This document shows, piece after piece, positions 17,708 to 26,872 of a stretch of 64,000 bases of DNA (its first letter is position 1; every line of letters starts with the position of its first letter). Source of the stretch: Afipia clevelandensis ATCC 49720. Lineage in GTDB: Bacteria; Pseudomonadota; Alphaproteobacteria; Rhizobiales; Xanthobacteraceae. The stretch covers positions 1 to 64,000 of the forward strand of contig NZ_KB375281.1 in the NCBI RefSeq assembly GCF_000336555.1. Direction: 5' to 3'. A program made the position numbers and the translations under genes. The notes below the pieces were generated by a model. It did no database searches, had not been told where the DNA came from, and saw nothing but the letters and a program-made list of their open reading frames with translations.

Positions 17708-18709
17708 ATGAGACCGCGACTGGCTGATGTGGCCCGCATGGCGGGCGTGGACGTTTCCACCGCGTCGCGTGTGCTTCGTGGCGAAACGAGCCAGCGCATC
17801 CGCGAAGAAACCCGCCAGCGCATCCTCAAGAGTGCGCGCGAACTCGACTACTCGCCCAATACCCTCGCGCAGGGGCTGCGGACATCGCGCAGCCAGACGC
17901 TCGGCCTCATTGTGCCTCAACTGGACAATCCGGTTTTTGCCTCCGCGATCCGTGGCGCGGAAAAGGCGTGCGCGCAGCATGGATACTCATTGCTGATCGC
18001 GCATCGTGAATCGGGAGCGACCGACGCAGTCTATCATCGCCTGTCGCATGGGAACCGTGCCGACGGTCTGCTGGTGGCGAGCCTTGATGATGATCGCTTG
18101 CTACGCGCGGAACTCGAATCCACGCATACGCCTTTTGTGCTTCTGAACCGTCGGCTCAAAGGCAGTCCCTACTGCGTTGTGCTGGACAGCCGCGCCGCCG
18201 CGGCCATCGCAGTGGACCACCTGGCGCAGATGGGACATCGGCGGATCGCGCATCTGGCAGGGCGTCCCGGTGGATTCAACGCCGGCGAACGTCTTGCGGG
18301 ATATCGCGACGGTCTCAAACGTCATGGCATTGCCTTCGATCCGAAACTCGTGGCTGTCGCGGGCTACACCGCGGAGGGGGGCGCAGACGCGATGCGCGTT
18401 CTGCTCGCGCAAAAGCCGACAGCGGTTCTCGGCGCGACGCTGGTGACTGCGGCTGGTGCGATGGCCGTGTTGCATGAGGCTGGACTGCAAATTCCGCGCG
18501 ATGTTTCGGTGATGGGACTGCACGACGCGCCTGTCGCCACGATGCTCTATCCGCAGTTGACTTCGGTGAAGATGCCGACCGAACTGATGGGCGAGATTGC
18601 CTCCAATCTTCTTATTGATCTTCTCAAGGGAGGCGCGCCACAGCCGGTCGCGCCACTGGCGCCCGACGGTCTGGTCCTTCGCGCCTCCACAGGCCTGGCT
18701 CCCCGTTAA
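17708..18709 (+). CDS. LacI-family transcriptional regulator
   Basis: A 333-residue regulator. The N-terminal helix-turn-helix and hinge helix read RPRLADVARMAGVDVSTASRVLRG, then YSPNTLAQGLRTSRS. The rest is the periplasmic-binding-protein-like sensor domain starting at LGLIVPQLDNPVFASAIRGAEKAC. ATG 17708 starts the HTH; an upstream extension in the same frame overlaps the HU gene and is spurious. No strong ribosome site is visible. It lies 140 bp upstream of the polyol/sugar operon in the same direction, and a large inverted repeat fills that gap, so it very likely represses that operon and responds to the sugar, polyol or a phosphorylated derivative. Confidence 0.9.
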   Translation: MRPRLADVARMAGVDVSTASRVLRGETSQRIREETRQRILKSARELDYSPNTLAQGLRTSRSQTLGLIVPQLDNPVFASAIRGAEKACAQHGYSLLIAHRESGATDAVYHRLSHGNRADGLLVASLDDDRLLRAELESTHTPFVLLNRRLKGSPYCVVLDSRAAAAIAVDHLAQMGHRRIAHLAGRPGGFNAGERLAGYRDGLKRHGIAFDPKLVAVAGYTAEGGADAMRVLLAQKPTAVLGATLVTAAGAMAVLHEAGLQIPRDVSVMGLHDAPVATMLYPQLTSVKMPTELMGEIASNLLIDLLKGGAPQPVAPLAPDGLVLRASTGLAPR

Positions 18710-18712
18710 ATT

Positions 18713-18778
18713 TTGACTTGACCTGCCTGGAAGTTTGTAAGACGTTTGAACAAACGATTGCGCAAACCGTTTGTTCAA
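18713..18778 (+). promoter_or_regulatory. Promoter with nested LacI-type operators
   Basis: TTGACT (18713-18718) and TGTAAG (18736-18741) make a 17-nt-spaced promoter candidate. Just after it lies a perfect 11-bp inverted repeat: TTGAACAAACG (18746-18756) and CGTTTGTTCAA (18768-18778), 11-bp spacer. Smaller palindromes are nested inside: CGTTTGAACAAACG (18743-18756), TTGCGCAA (18758-18765 region) and CAAACCGTTTG (18763-18773). Position and symmetry fit repression by the upstream LacI-family protein. Confidence 0.7.
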
Positions 18779-18849
18779 TCTCAGAAACGAAGCGGCCAGG
18801 GAGTACGTCGAGTGAGCGTGGCGAATTTGGCCTCTGAACAGGGGCTGTC

Positions 18850-20331
18850 ATGACCGCAACCACCATTGCTGCAGTTCGCGACGCGGATCGCGTCGATGAA
18901 AGTCTGGCGCAAGCCTTTGGCGCGCTTGTCGGACCTGCCAACGTTTTGACCTCATTCGATCAGCGGCTTGGTTATTCGCGCGACCGGCTGCCGTTTGCGG
19001 TTTTCCGTGAACGAGCCGGAGAACTCGCCGGTGCTGTTCCCCAACTTGTTGTGCGCCCTGCGAACCAGGACGAAATCATCCGGATTGTGCAGCTTGCGAA
19101 GGCGCGCAATGTCGCGATCATTCCCTACGGCAACGGCTCCGGCGTGCTCGGCGGGGCTATTCCGCTGGGCGGCGAGGTCATGGTGGACACGCGCCGTCTC
19201 GACAAAATCGTTTCGATTAATCCTGTCGACGCGGTGGTGACGGTGCAGGCCGGCATGAACGGCGCTGATTTCGAGCGGCACCTCAATGAGGCCGGCTACA
19301 CCAGCGGGCATCTGCCGCAGTCGATCGAGATATCGACGGTCGGAGGCTGGCTTGCCTGCCGAGGTGGCGGACAGTTAAGCAGCCGCTATGGCAAGATCGA
19401 AGATATCGTTGTGGGTCTCAAGGCCGTGATGCCGGACGGATCGCCGCTTGAAGTGCGGCCGGTTGCGCGCCGCTCGGTCGGTCCGTCGATTCGCGATCTC
19501 ATGATCGGCAGCGAAGGCACCCTAGGAATCATCACCGAGGCGACCTTGCGCATCTTCAAGAAGCCTGCGGTCGAGCGCGGTGTCGTGCTGGCATTTCCGT
19601 CGCTGCAGGCCGCGCTGGATACTGCGCGCCTGATTATGCAGGCGGAATTGCGCCCGGCCATCGTGCGTCTCTACGACCGGGTCGAGAGCGACGAGCGCAC
19701 CAAGGACATTCCACTCTTCAAGACCAAGCCATTCCTCGCGGTACTGCAGTTTACCGGCAGCGAGCCGCTGGTCACCGCCGAGCAGGGCATGGCGCTGGAA
19801 ATCGCCAAGGCGCAGGGCGGTGAAGTCGGGCCGGATGGTCCCTATGAGCACTGGAAGCAGAACCGCTACGTCGCGTATTCACAGAAGTGGCACGACGCCG
19901 GCTACTTCAACGATACAATCGAAGTGACGGGCAACTGGTCCGCAATCCCTGCGATGTATCAGGCGATCGGCGCTGCGGTGCAGGCCATCCATCCCGGTAC
20001 GCATTTCGGTGCGCACTGGTCGCATGTCTATCCGGAAGGCGCTTGCCAGTACATGACCGTACGCTTGCCGCCGATGCCGAAAGAGCAGGCCTTACCCATT
20101 CATGAGAAGCTGTGGGATGCCGTGCAAAAGCTGACGCTGGATCATGGCGGCTCCATCGCGCACCATCACGGCGCGGGTCTGTTCCGCAATCCGTGGATGC
20201 AGCGCGAACTCGGGACCGGCCTTGCGGTTCTGCAGGCGATCAAGGATGCGCTCGATCCTGGTAATCTGTTCAATCCCGGCAAGATCGGACTGCGGCCTGG
20301 CGCAGGCGCGAAAGACATCCGCCGTGACTGA
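18850..20331 (+). CDS. FAD-binding oxidase/dehydrogenase (PCMH-type)
   Basis: A 493-residue flavoenzyme. The FAD-binding PCMH domain spans roughly residues 60-240, with VAIIPYGNGSGVLGGAIP, VVTVQAGM and GHLPQSIEISTVGGWLACRGGGQLSSRYGKIEDIV. The C-terminal part ends SIAHHHGAGLFRNPWM and LDPGNLFNPGKIGL, the HHH element resembling alkylglycerone-phosphate synthase and related oxidases. It probably oxidises a hydroxyl group of a polyol, hydroxy acid or their phosphates. First gene of the operon, directly behind the operator; GGGG precedes ATG 18850. The exact substrate is not deducible. Confidence 0.82.
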   Translation: MTATTIAAVRDADRVDESLAQAFGALVGPANVLTSFDQRLGYSRDRLPFAVFRERAGELAGAVPQLVVRPANQDEIIRIVQLAKARNVAIIPYGNGSGVLGGAIPLGGEVMVDTRRLDKIVSINPVDAVVTVQAGMNGADFERHLNEAGYTSGHLPQSIEISTVGGWLACRGGGQLSSRYGKIEDIVVGLKAVMPDGSPLEVRPVARRSVGPSIRDLMIGSEGTLGIITEATLRIFKKPAVERGVVLAFPSLQAALDTARLIMQAELRPAIVRLYDRVESDERTKDIPLFKTKPFLAVLQFTGSEPLVTAEQGMALEIAKAQGGEVGPDGPYEHWKQNRYVAYSQKWHDAGYFNDTIEVTGNWSAIPAMYQAIGAAVQAIHPGTHFGAHWSHVYPEGACQYMTVRLPPMPKEQALPIHEKLWDAVQKLTLDHGGSIAHHHGAGLFRNPWMQRELGTGLAVLQAIKDALDPGNLFNPGKIGLRPGAGAKDIRRD

Positions 20332-20372
20332 TCCAGCGCACATTCGTGTCTTCGCCAGGGAGGATGCCCATT

Positions 20373-21899
20373 ATGGCAGCGTCTGATCCCCTTCTGGTGG
20401 GCATTGATCTTGGCGCGGGCTCGCTCAAGATCAGCATTATCAAGGCCGATGGGTCGCTGGTGAGCGAGGCTTCGGCGCCGGTTGTGACATCGTCGCCGCA
20501 TCCCGGCTGGAGCGAACAAAATCCGGAGGACTGGTGGCTGGCTGCTTGCGACGCCTTGCGCCGCGGGCTGAAAGCGTCCGGCCGTCCGGCTTCCGATATC
20601 GCGGCCATCTCGTTTTCGGCAGGCGCGCATACGCAGGTGCTTGAAGACGCCGACGGTCATGTCATTCGTCCGGCCATTCTGTGGAACGACCAGCGCAGCC
20701 GCGAGGAGACCCAGCAGCTTCGCGACAAGGCCGACGCGCGGATCCTCGAGATCGGGGCAAACCGCGCCAACCCGACCTGGACGCTGCCACAGATGTTGTG
20801 GCTGCGGCATCACGAGCCGGAATCGTTTGCGCGGGTGAAGCGGCTCTATGTCGCCAAGGACTGGCTCCGCGCACAGTTTACCGGCACATGGGAAACCGAC
20901 ACCATCGACGCGCTCGGCACCTTGATGCTGGATGCACAGACCGCGGAATGGTCCAAAGAACTGTGCGACATGATCGGCTGGCCGATGGCCACGCTGCCGC
21001 CGATCGTTAAGCCCAGCGCTATCGTCGGCAAGGTGACGGCGAGGGCGGCGCAGGCGACGGGGCTTGCGGAAGGCACGCCGGTGGTTTGTGGCACGTCGGA
21101 TACCGCGGCCGAGACGTTTGGCGCAGGCATGGTGCGCGAGGGCATCGGCGTCGTGAAGCTGGCAACCGCGGCCACGGTCAATGTGCTGTCGCCCAAGGCC
21201 CGGCCGGATTTCTCGCTGATCAATTACTATCATGTGGTGCCGGACCACTGGTATGTGATCGCAGCCACGAACTCCTGCGCCTCGGCGCATAAATGGTTGC
21301 GCGACACGTTCTTCCGCCGGGAAGGCGAGGATGGCAGCGCGGTTTTCGATGCCATGGACGCGAAAGCATCCGTGGTGCGGCCCGGCTCGGAGGGGCTGTT
21401 CTTCCATCCCTATCTCAACGGCGAGCGCAGCCCATACTGGGATCCGCTGCTGCGGGCGGATTTTGTCGGGGCCGGCTTCAATCATGGCGCGGGTCATTTT
21501 GTCCGCGCGCTTTATGAAGGCGTTGCCTATTCGCTGCGCGATTGCCTTGAGGTCATGAAGTCGAAGGACCTTGGCTTCACGACCGCGCGGCTGACCGGAG
21601 GCGGTGCACGCAGCGCGCTGTGGCGGCAGATCGTTGCCGACGTGCTGAACATCACCGTCGAGCTTCCTGCCGTTGCGGATGCGTCATTCGGTGCTGCGCT
21701 ACTGGCCGGGGTCGGCGTCGGGATTTTCAAGGACGAGCGCGCGGCCGCCGAGGTGGTCCAGATCGTGTCGCGTGCGACGCCGGATCCGGCGCGTGCTGCG
21801 GTCTATGATCAGGGCTTCCCGATCTACCGCGACATTCAGAAGGCGCTCGCGCCGATCAACCATCGCATTCACGCCTTCGTGGCCGGTCAGAACAAGTAA
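20373..21899 (+). CDS. FGGY-family carbohydrate kinase (xylulokinase-like)
   Basis: About 508 residues. N-terminal ASKHA phosphate loop LVGIDLGAGSLKISIIKADG, catalytic region HVIRPAILWNDQRSREETQQL with the conserved W-N-D-x-R, and C-terminal ATPase half beginning near TPVVCGTSDTAAETFGAG, with LTGGGARSALWRQIVADVLN. It phosphorylates a pentose, pentulose or polyol with ATP. I chose ATG 20373, nine bases after GGGAGG (20358-20363); an ATG at 20364 directly abuts that site. Kinase plus oxidase plus two dehydrogenases suggests conversion of an imported polyol to a ketose phosphate. Confidence 0.88.
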   Translation: MAASDPLLVGIDLGAGSLKISIIKADGSLVSEASAPVVTSSPHPGWSEQNPEDWWLAACDALRRGLKASGRPASDIAAISFSAGAHTQVLEDADGHVIRPAILWNDQRSREETQQLRDKADARILEIGANRANPTWTLPQMLWLRHHEPESFARVKRLYVAKDWLRAQFTGTWETDTIDALGTLMLDAQTAEWSKELCDMIGWPMATLPPIVKPSAIVGKVTARAAQATGLAEGTPVVCGTSDTAAETFGAGMVREGIGVVKLATAATVNVLSPKARPDFSLINYYHVVPDHWYVIAATNSCASAHKWLRDTFFRREGEDGSAVFDAMDAKASVVRPGSEGLFFHPYLNGERSPYWDPLLRADFVGAGFNHGAGHFVRALYEGVAYSLRDCLEVMKSKDLGFTTARLTGGGARSALWRQIVADVLNITVELPAVADASFGAALLAGVGVGIFKDERAAAEVVQIVSRATPDPARAAVYDQGFPIYRDIQKALAPINHRIHAFVAGQNK

Positions 21900-21902
21900 T
21901 CC

Positions 21903-22955
21903 ATGTCAGAGATTAGGCTCGAAAAGGTTCGCAAGGCTTACGGCCCAGTGGTCGCTGTTCACGGCGTCGATCTGACGATTCACGACGGCGAATTCGTCGT
22001 GTTCCTCGGGCCTTCGGGCTGCGGGAAATCGACAACGCTGCGCATGCTGGCAGGGCTTGAAGACATCACCTCCGGCAAGATCTTCATCGGCGATCGCGAC
22101 GTCACCGCGCTTGAGCCGAAGGACAGGAACATCGCGATGGTGTTCCAGAACTACGCGCTCTATCCGCACAAGACGATCTACGAGAATCTCGCATTCGGTC
22201 TGCGGATGCGGAAGATGGATCCGGCGCAGATCGACATGCGGGTCCAGCGCGCCGCCAAGATGCTCGGACTCGATGAATATCTGCAGCGCAAGCCGAAGCA
22301 ATTGTCCGGCGGACAGATGCAACGCGTCGCCCTCGGTCGCGCTTTGGTCCGCGAGCCCGAAGTCTTCCTGCTCGATGAGCCCCTGTCCAACCTCGATGCG
22401 AAACTACGCGTACGCATGCGCGAGGAAATCGCCCGACTGCATCAGGAGGTCGGCACCAGCATGGTGTATGTGACCCACGATCAGGTCGAGGCGATGACGC
22501 TGGCCAACCGGATCGTGATCATGCGCGACGGCCATGTGCAGCAGGTCGGTGCGCCGCTCGAGGTTTACGACCGTCCGGTCAACCTGTTCGTGGCCGGCTT
22601 TATCGGTTCGCCTGAGATGAATCTGGTCGAAGGCCACGCCGCCAATGGCATGTTCACGAGCGGTGCGCTGCAGGTTGCGCTTCCCGGGCAATATCAGAAC
22701 ACGAATGAAGAGATCGTTCTCGGTATCCGGCCCGAACACATCGCGCTGGGCGAGGGGCCGGATGGGCTTTCTTTTGAAGTGGGTGTCATCGAACAGCTTG
22801 GCGCGCAGACTCTCACCATCGGTGAGATCGGCGGCGCGCGTCTGCGGATTCTGACGGACCGCGTGGATAATTGGTCATTCGGTCAGAAAATTCCGGTCCG
22901 GCTTCAGCCGGGACGGCTGCATCTGTTCTCGAAGGCGACAGGACAACGAATCTAG
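21903..22955 (+). CDS. Sugar ABC transporter ATP-binding protein (UgpC/MalK type)
   Basis: A 350-residue ATPase of the CUT1 carbohydrate importer class. Walker A GPSGCGKSTTLRMLAG, signature LSGGQMQRVALGRALVREP, Walker B VFLLDEPLSNLDAKLRVRMR, and switch His in YVTHDQVEAMTLA. The C-terminal third is a TOBE/regulatory domain with VLGIRPEHIALG. Starts 3 nt after the kinase stop. Powers the two permeases downstream. Confidence 0.92.
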   Translation: MSEIRLEKVRKAYGPVVAVHGVDLTIHDGEFVVFLGPSGCGKSTTLRMLAGLEDITSGKIFIGDRDVTALEPKDRNIAMVFQNYALYPHKTIYENLAFGLRMRKMDPAQIDMRVQRAAKMLGLDEYLQRKPKQLSGGQMQRVALGRALVREPEVFLLDEPLSNLDAKLRVRMREEIARLHQEVGTSMVYVTHDQVEAMTLANRIVIMRDGHVQQVGAPLEVYDRPVNLFVAGFIGSPEMNLVEGHAANGMFTSGALQVALPGQYQNTNEEIVLGIRPEHIALGEGPDGLSFEVGVIEQLGAQTLTIGEIGGARLRILTDRVDNWSFGQKIPVRLQPGRLHLFSKATGQRI

Positions 22956-22998
22956 ACGGCCAAGAAACCAAAACGAACATTCAAAGGAGTGAATTGCC

Positions 22999-24330
22999 GT
23001 GGGAGACAAGGAAATGGCTAACAAATCAGGTATCGACCGCCGCACGCTGATCAAGGGCGCCGGCGCGGTGGGCGCAGGCATTGCGGCGGGCACCCTCGGC
23101 GCACCGGCCGTATGGGGGCAGGGCAAGAAGACCATCCGCTTCCTGAATACCGAAACGTCGATCGACAGCATTCGCGCATTGAAGGTGGCTTGCGCGGAAT
23201 ACGAGCGCATGACCGGCACCAAGGTCGTTGTCGACTCGGTGCCGCTCGACGATGCCTTCACGAAGGTGACCACATCGCTGCGCGGCGGCCAGCCATACGA
23301 TATCGCGACGTTCGCGTTCGTCGGTCACGTTCTGCTGCTGCAGGCTGAAGGCCACCTGATGCCGCTCACCGAACTGACCGGCAAGTACAAGTGGGGCCCG
23401 AAGATCCTGTTCCCGATCAAGGGCGAAACCTACTGGTATCCCTACGACTACAATCTGGCCTGGATCTACTACCGCAAGGATTTGTACGAAAAGAAGGGCC
23501 TGAGCGTTCCCAAGACCTGGGCGGATATGCTCAAGAATTCGCAGGCGCTGAACGAGGACGGCCGCTCCGGTTCTCTGTTTCCGATCGGCAACAACGGCGC
23601 AACCAACTGGCTGTCGCCCGGCTTCATGTGGGCTGAAGGCGTCAAGCTGTTCGACGACAAGTGGAATGTGGCGATCGACAACGCAACGAATGCGCCGAAG
23701 GTCGCGGCCTATCTCGACTTCTTTGCCGACCTCTACAAGACCATGCCGTCGGGCACCAGCCAGGCGAGCTTCGGCGAAGTGCTCTCCAACTTCTCCTCGG
23801 ACAAGGTCGGGCACACCGCCTATGCCGGCCGCATTATCGAAGCGCTGGAACGCACCTCGCCAGCTCTCGCGACCAAGTATGGCATCACGCCTTATATGGA
23901 CAGCGCCGGCAAGGCGAAGGCGGTCAACCACGGCTACGACGGCTGGGTCGTACTGAAAACCCCGAACTCCAGCGAGTCGATGAAGTTCATGAAGTGGTTC
24001 ACCGAGAACCAGTACATCAACTTCCTGCACACTGCGCCGCTGCACTTCCAGCCGCCGCGCCTCGATGTCTACGAGGATGCCCGCTGGCGCGCGCATCCGC
24101 TGATCGAGAAGCACAAGGAAGCAGTCGAGACGATGAAGGGCTTCATTGTCGACAAGTCGATGATCCTGACCTCGGTCGATACTGAAGGCCCGGCGCCTGA
24201 CCTGCGTCCCGGCAAGGTGTTCGAGGGCTTTGTGATCCCCGAAATGCTGCAGAACCGCATCCTGAAGAACATGCCGGCTGCCGACTGTGTCAAGGCGGCG
24301 GGCGACAAGATGCGCAAGCTCACGGCATAA
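22999..24330 (+). CDS. Extracellular solute-binding protein of sugar ABC transporter
   Basis: A 443-residue binding protein of the family-1 (carbohydrate) class. The N-terminus carries a twin-arginine-like export signal, DRRTLIKGAGAVGAGIAAG, followed by a cleavage region near VWGQGKK. The mature part has TIRFLNTETSIDSIRALKVACAEYERMTGTKV (read as FLNTETSIDSI, then YERMTGTKV) and GETYWYPYDYNLAWIYYRKDLYEKKGL. The GTG at 22999 sits ten bases after AAGGAG; an ATG at 23014 is a possible alternative start with its own AAGGA. A hairpin follows the stop, which may raise its mRNA level above that of the permeases. Confidence 0.88.
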   Translation: MGDKEMANKSGIDRRTLIKGAGAVGAGIAAGTLGAPAVWGQGKKTIRFLNTETSIDSIRALKVACAEYERMTGTKVVVDSVPLDDAFTKVTTSLRGGQPYDIATFAFVGHVLLLQAEGHLMPLTELTGKYKWGPKILFPIKGETYWYPYDYNLAWIYYRKDLYEKKGLSVPKTWADMLKNSQALNEDGRSGSLFPIGNNGATNWLSPGFMWAEGVKLFDDKWNVAIDNATNAPKVAAYLDFFADLYKTMPSGTSQASFGEVLSNFSSDKVGHTAYAGRIIEALERTSPALATKYGITPYMDSAGKAKAVNHGYDGWVVLKTPNSSESMKFMKWFTENQYINFLHTAPLHFQPPRLDVYEDARWRAHPLIEKHKEAVETMKGFIVDKSMILTSVDTEGPAPDLRPGKVFEGFVIPEMLQNRILKNMPAADCVKAAGDKMRKLTA

Positions 24331-24350
24331 CAAAAGCGACTGCCTAACTG

Positions 24351-24379
24351 CCTGGCCGGATGCTCCCGGCCAGGTTTTT
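24351..24379 (+). terminator. Intra-operon terminator/attenuator hairpin
   Basis: CCTGGCCGG (24351-24359) pairs perfectly with CCGGCCAGG (24366-24374) around ATGCTC and is followed by five T. It lies between the binding-protein gene and the first permease, 18 nt before the permease start. Such sites commonly cause partial termination and 3' stabilisation so the binding protein is made in excess. Confidence 0.75.
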
Positions 24380-24396
24380 CCCACGGATGAAATGTT

Positions 24397-25257
24397 TTGA
24401 GTTCAAAGGCGACGATATACACCTTTCTGGTGATCGGACTTCTCGTGACGCTCGCGTTGATCGTCGCGCCGGTGGCCTATGCCATCAGTCTGAGTTTCTA
24501 CAAACTCGACTCGTTTGTCGGCCAGGCGAAATGGGCCGGCTTCGATAACTACATTGCCATTGTGAAGCTGCCCGAATTCTGGCGCGCGCTGTGGAATGGC
24601 GTGGTCTATTCGCTCGGCTCTATCGTGCTTCAGGTGGTGCTTGGCATTGGTTTCGCGCTGATCCTGAACGAGACATTTCCGGGCCGGAACTTCGTACGCG
24701 GCCTGTCGATCCTGCCGTATCTTCTGCCCACAGTCGTGGTGATCCTCACATTCAAGTGGATGGTGGACGGCAGCATCGGAATCATCACCAAGGCGATCGC
24801 GGCCATGGGGCTGCCGCCGGTGAACTGGTTCGAGAGTTCCGGCGCGGCCATGAGTTCGACGATCCTGGTCAGCGTCTGGATGTGGACGCCGTTCGTGACA
24901 ACCTGCTTCCTTGCGGCGCTTCAGACCATCCCCGTCTCGCTCTATGAAGCGGCCAAGGTCGATGGAACGACGGCGGTTCAGCGCTTCTTCCATATCACGC
25001 TGCCGATGCTGAAGCCGATCCTGACCGTGGTCGTGCTGCTGCGCGCGATCTGGATGTTCAACAAGTTCGACGTGATCTGGCTGTTGACCAAGGGCGGCCC
25101 GGTTGGCTCGACGGAGAATCTTGCGATCCTGTCCTATCGCCACGCCTTCAGCCTGTTCGACATCGGCGGCGGAGCCGCGATTGCGACCATCTCGTTCGCG
25201 ATCCTGTCGGTGGCCGTGTTCTTCTATTTCCGGTTTTTCCCGCTGGAGGATGATTAA
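24397..25257 (+). CDS. Sugar ABC transporter permease 1 (MalF/UgpA type)
   Basis: A 286-residue inner-membrane protein with six hydrophobic segments. The EAA loop that contacts the ATPase is LYEAAKVDGTTAVQRFFHITLPMLKPIL. The only start compatible with the first membrane segment is TTG 24397, with no clear ribosome site, perhaps translated weakly or by coupling. The stop overlaps the next start (TAATG). Confidence 0.88.
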   Translation: MSSKATIYTFLVIGLLVTLALIVAPVAYAISLSFYKLDSFVGQAKWAGFDNYIAIVKLPEFWRALWNGVVYSLGSIVLQVVLGIGFALILNETFPGRNFVRGLSILPYLLPTVVVILTFKWMVDGSIGIITKAIAAMGLPPVNWFESSGAAMSSTILVSVWMWTPFVTTCFLAALQTIPVSLYEAAKVDGTTAVQRFFHITLPMLKPILTVVVLLRAIWMFNKFDVIWLLTKGGPVGSTENLAILSYRHAFSLFDIGGGAAIATISFAILSVAVFFYFRFFPLEDD

Positions 25258-26093
25258 TGGCCATCGCCCGCCGTTCGCTTCCCGCGCGTCTCGGACTTTA
25301 TCTCGCCGCCGCGATCATTGCCGTCTATTCGGCATTTCCGATCTATTGGATGGTGATCTCGAGTCTGCGCGAGCCGACAAGTCTCCTGAGCCGCGTCTCG
25401 CTGCTGCCGGGACCGTTCACGCTCGAATACTACAAGAATCTGCTCGAACTCACCGATTACCCGACACACTTCGTCAACAGCGTCATTGTTGCGGTGGTCA
25501 CCGTCATGGTCACCATGGTGTTCTCGGTGATGATCGCCTATGCGGTCACGCGCCAGCGAATTCGCGGCAAGAAGCTGATCGTGGGCGCGATGCTTTATGC
25601 TTACATGTTCCCGCCGTTGCTGATTGCGATCCCGATGTTCACCATTTTCGCGCAGCTGGGCCTGAGCGATACGTTGACCGGTCTGATCGCGTCACACCTG
25701 ACGCTGACCCTGCCGCTCGGTGTCTGGTTCCTGTGGGGCTTTTTCAAAGGCATGCCGTTCGAGCTGGAAGAGGCAGCCATGGTCGACGGCTGCACGCGGC
25801 TCGGCGCGTTTCTGCGTGTCGTGCTGCCGCTGTCACTCCCGGGATTGATCACGGTCGCGATCTTCTCGTTCCTGCTGTCGTGGACGGACTACACCTTCGC
25901 ACTGATCATGATCGGAAGCGATGCCAACAAGACGCTGCCTGTCGGTCTGGCATCCATGGTCGGATCGTTCGATCTTCGCTGGGGCGAGATCATGGCTGGC
26001 TCAACGCTGATTGCGCTGCCGCTGTTCGCTGCGTTCGCGCTGCTCACGCAATACTTTATTCAAGGTCTCGGCGCTGGCGCCGTGAAGGGCTGA
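25257..26093 (+). CDS. Sugar ABC transporter permease 2 (MalG/UgpE type)
   Basis: A 278-residue inner-membrane protein. It opens with basic residues and a membrane segment (LYLAAAIIAVYSAFPIYWMVISSL), continues with the LTDYPTHFVNS segment found in this family, and has the EAA loop ELEEAAMVDGCTRLGAFLRVVLPLSLPGL. Forms the channel with the preceding gene, with which it shares one base. Starts ATG 25257 and is followed after 2 nt by the dehydrogenase gene. Confidence 0.9.
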   Translation: MAIARRSLPARLGLYLAAAIIAVYSAFPIYWMVISSLREPTSLLSRVSLLPGPFTLEYYKNLLELTDYPTHFVNSVIVAVVTVMVTMVFSVMIAYAVTRQRIRGKKLIVGAMLYAYMFPPLLIAIPMFTIFAQLGLSDTLTGLIASHLTLTLPLGVWFLWGFFKGMPFELEEAAMVDGCTRLGAFLRVVLPLSLPGLITVAIFSFLLSWTDYTFALIMIGSDANKTLPVGLASMVGSFDLRWGEIMAGSTLIALPLFAAFALLTQYFIQGLGAGAVKG

Positions 26094-26095
26094 TC

Positions 26096-26872
26096 ATGGA
26101 TCTCGGACTTAAGGGCAGGGCCGCGCTTGTCACTGGCGCCGCGCGAGGCATCGGCAAGGCGGAAGCGCTGGCACTCGCGGCGGAGGGTTGCTCCATCGCC
26201 ATCAACGATATCGATCGCGAGGCCGCCGAAGCCACGGCTGCGGAATTGCGAGCCGGGGGAACGAGCGCGGTCATTGCCATTGGCGATGTCTCCGAAGAAG
26301 CGGGAGCGGAAGCCGTTGTCCGCGAGGCGCATCGCGGCCTCGGCAGGCTCGATATCCTGGTCAACAATGCAGGCGCTGGTGGCCAGCATCTCGGAGCTCA
26401 CGCTGAGAACATGTCTCTGGATGACTGGGACATCATTGTCCGGACCCATCTGCGCAGCACGTTCCTTTGCAGTAAATATGCCGTTCCGCTGATGCGGGAA
26501 GGAGGTTTCGGCAGGATCGTCAATACATCGTCGATGAACGTGACCGGCGGAGGCCGTCCCGGCGTGACGAACTACTCGGCGGCGAAAGCGGGCGTGATTG
26601 GTTTTACGCGCACGCTGGCCAAGGAAGTCGGCAGCGCCGGCATCACCGTGAATGCAATCGCGCCGGGTTATGTCGAGACGGCGTTGATCGCCGGATTCTC
26701 GCCGGAGAAGCGTGCCGTCATCGCTGGGCAGAATCCACTGGGGCGGTTTTGCCAGCCGGAAGAGGTGGGCGCGCTGATCGCGTTTCTGTGCTCCACTCAG
26801 GCGGCCTTCATCAACGGCGCCCTGATCTGTATGGACGGCGGCAAGCGTGATTTCTTCTGGGGTGACCAATGA
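26096..26872 (+). CDS. Short-chain dehydrogenase/reductase
   Basis: A 258-residue classical SDR. Cofactor loop ALVTGAARGIGKAEALAL near the N-terminus, NNAG in LDILVNNAGAG, catalytic Ser in VNTSSMNVTGGG and Tyr/Lys in TNYSAAKAGVIG, and IAPGYVETALI after it; all catalytic residues are present. An acidic residue at the end of the second strand (IAINDIDREAAE) suggests NAD preference. Likely oxidises a polyol or keto-sugar in this operon. ATG 26096 is just after the permease stop; a long in-frame extension upstream overlaps both permeases and is spurious. Confidence 0.9.
   Translation: MDLGLKGRAALVTGAARGIGKAEALALAAEGCSIAINDIDREAAEATAAELRAGGTSAVIAIGDVSEEAGAEAVVREAHRGLGRLDILVNNAGAGGQHLGAHAENMSLDDWDIIVRTHLRSTFLCSKYAVPLMREGGFGRIVNTSSMNVTGGGRPGVTNYSAAKAGVIGFTRTLAKEVGSAGITVNAIAPGYVETALIAGFSPEKRAVIAGQNPLGRFCQPEEVGALIAFLCSTQAAFINGALICMDGGKRDFFWGDQ

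Noticed and set aside
25103-26095. Long N-terminal extension of the SDR
   Set aside because: It runs across both sugar permease genes in a different frame; the classical SDR start is at 26096.
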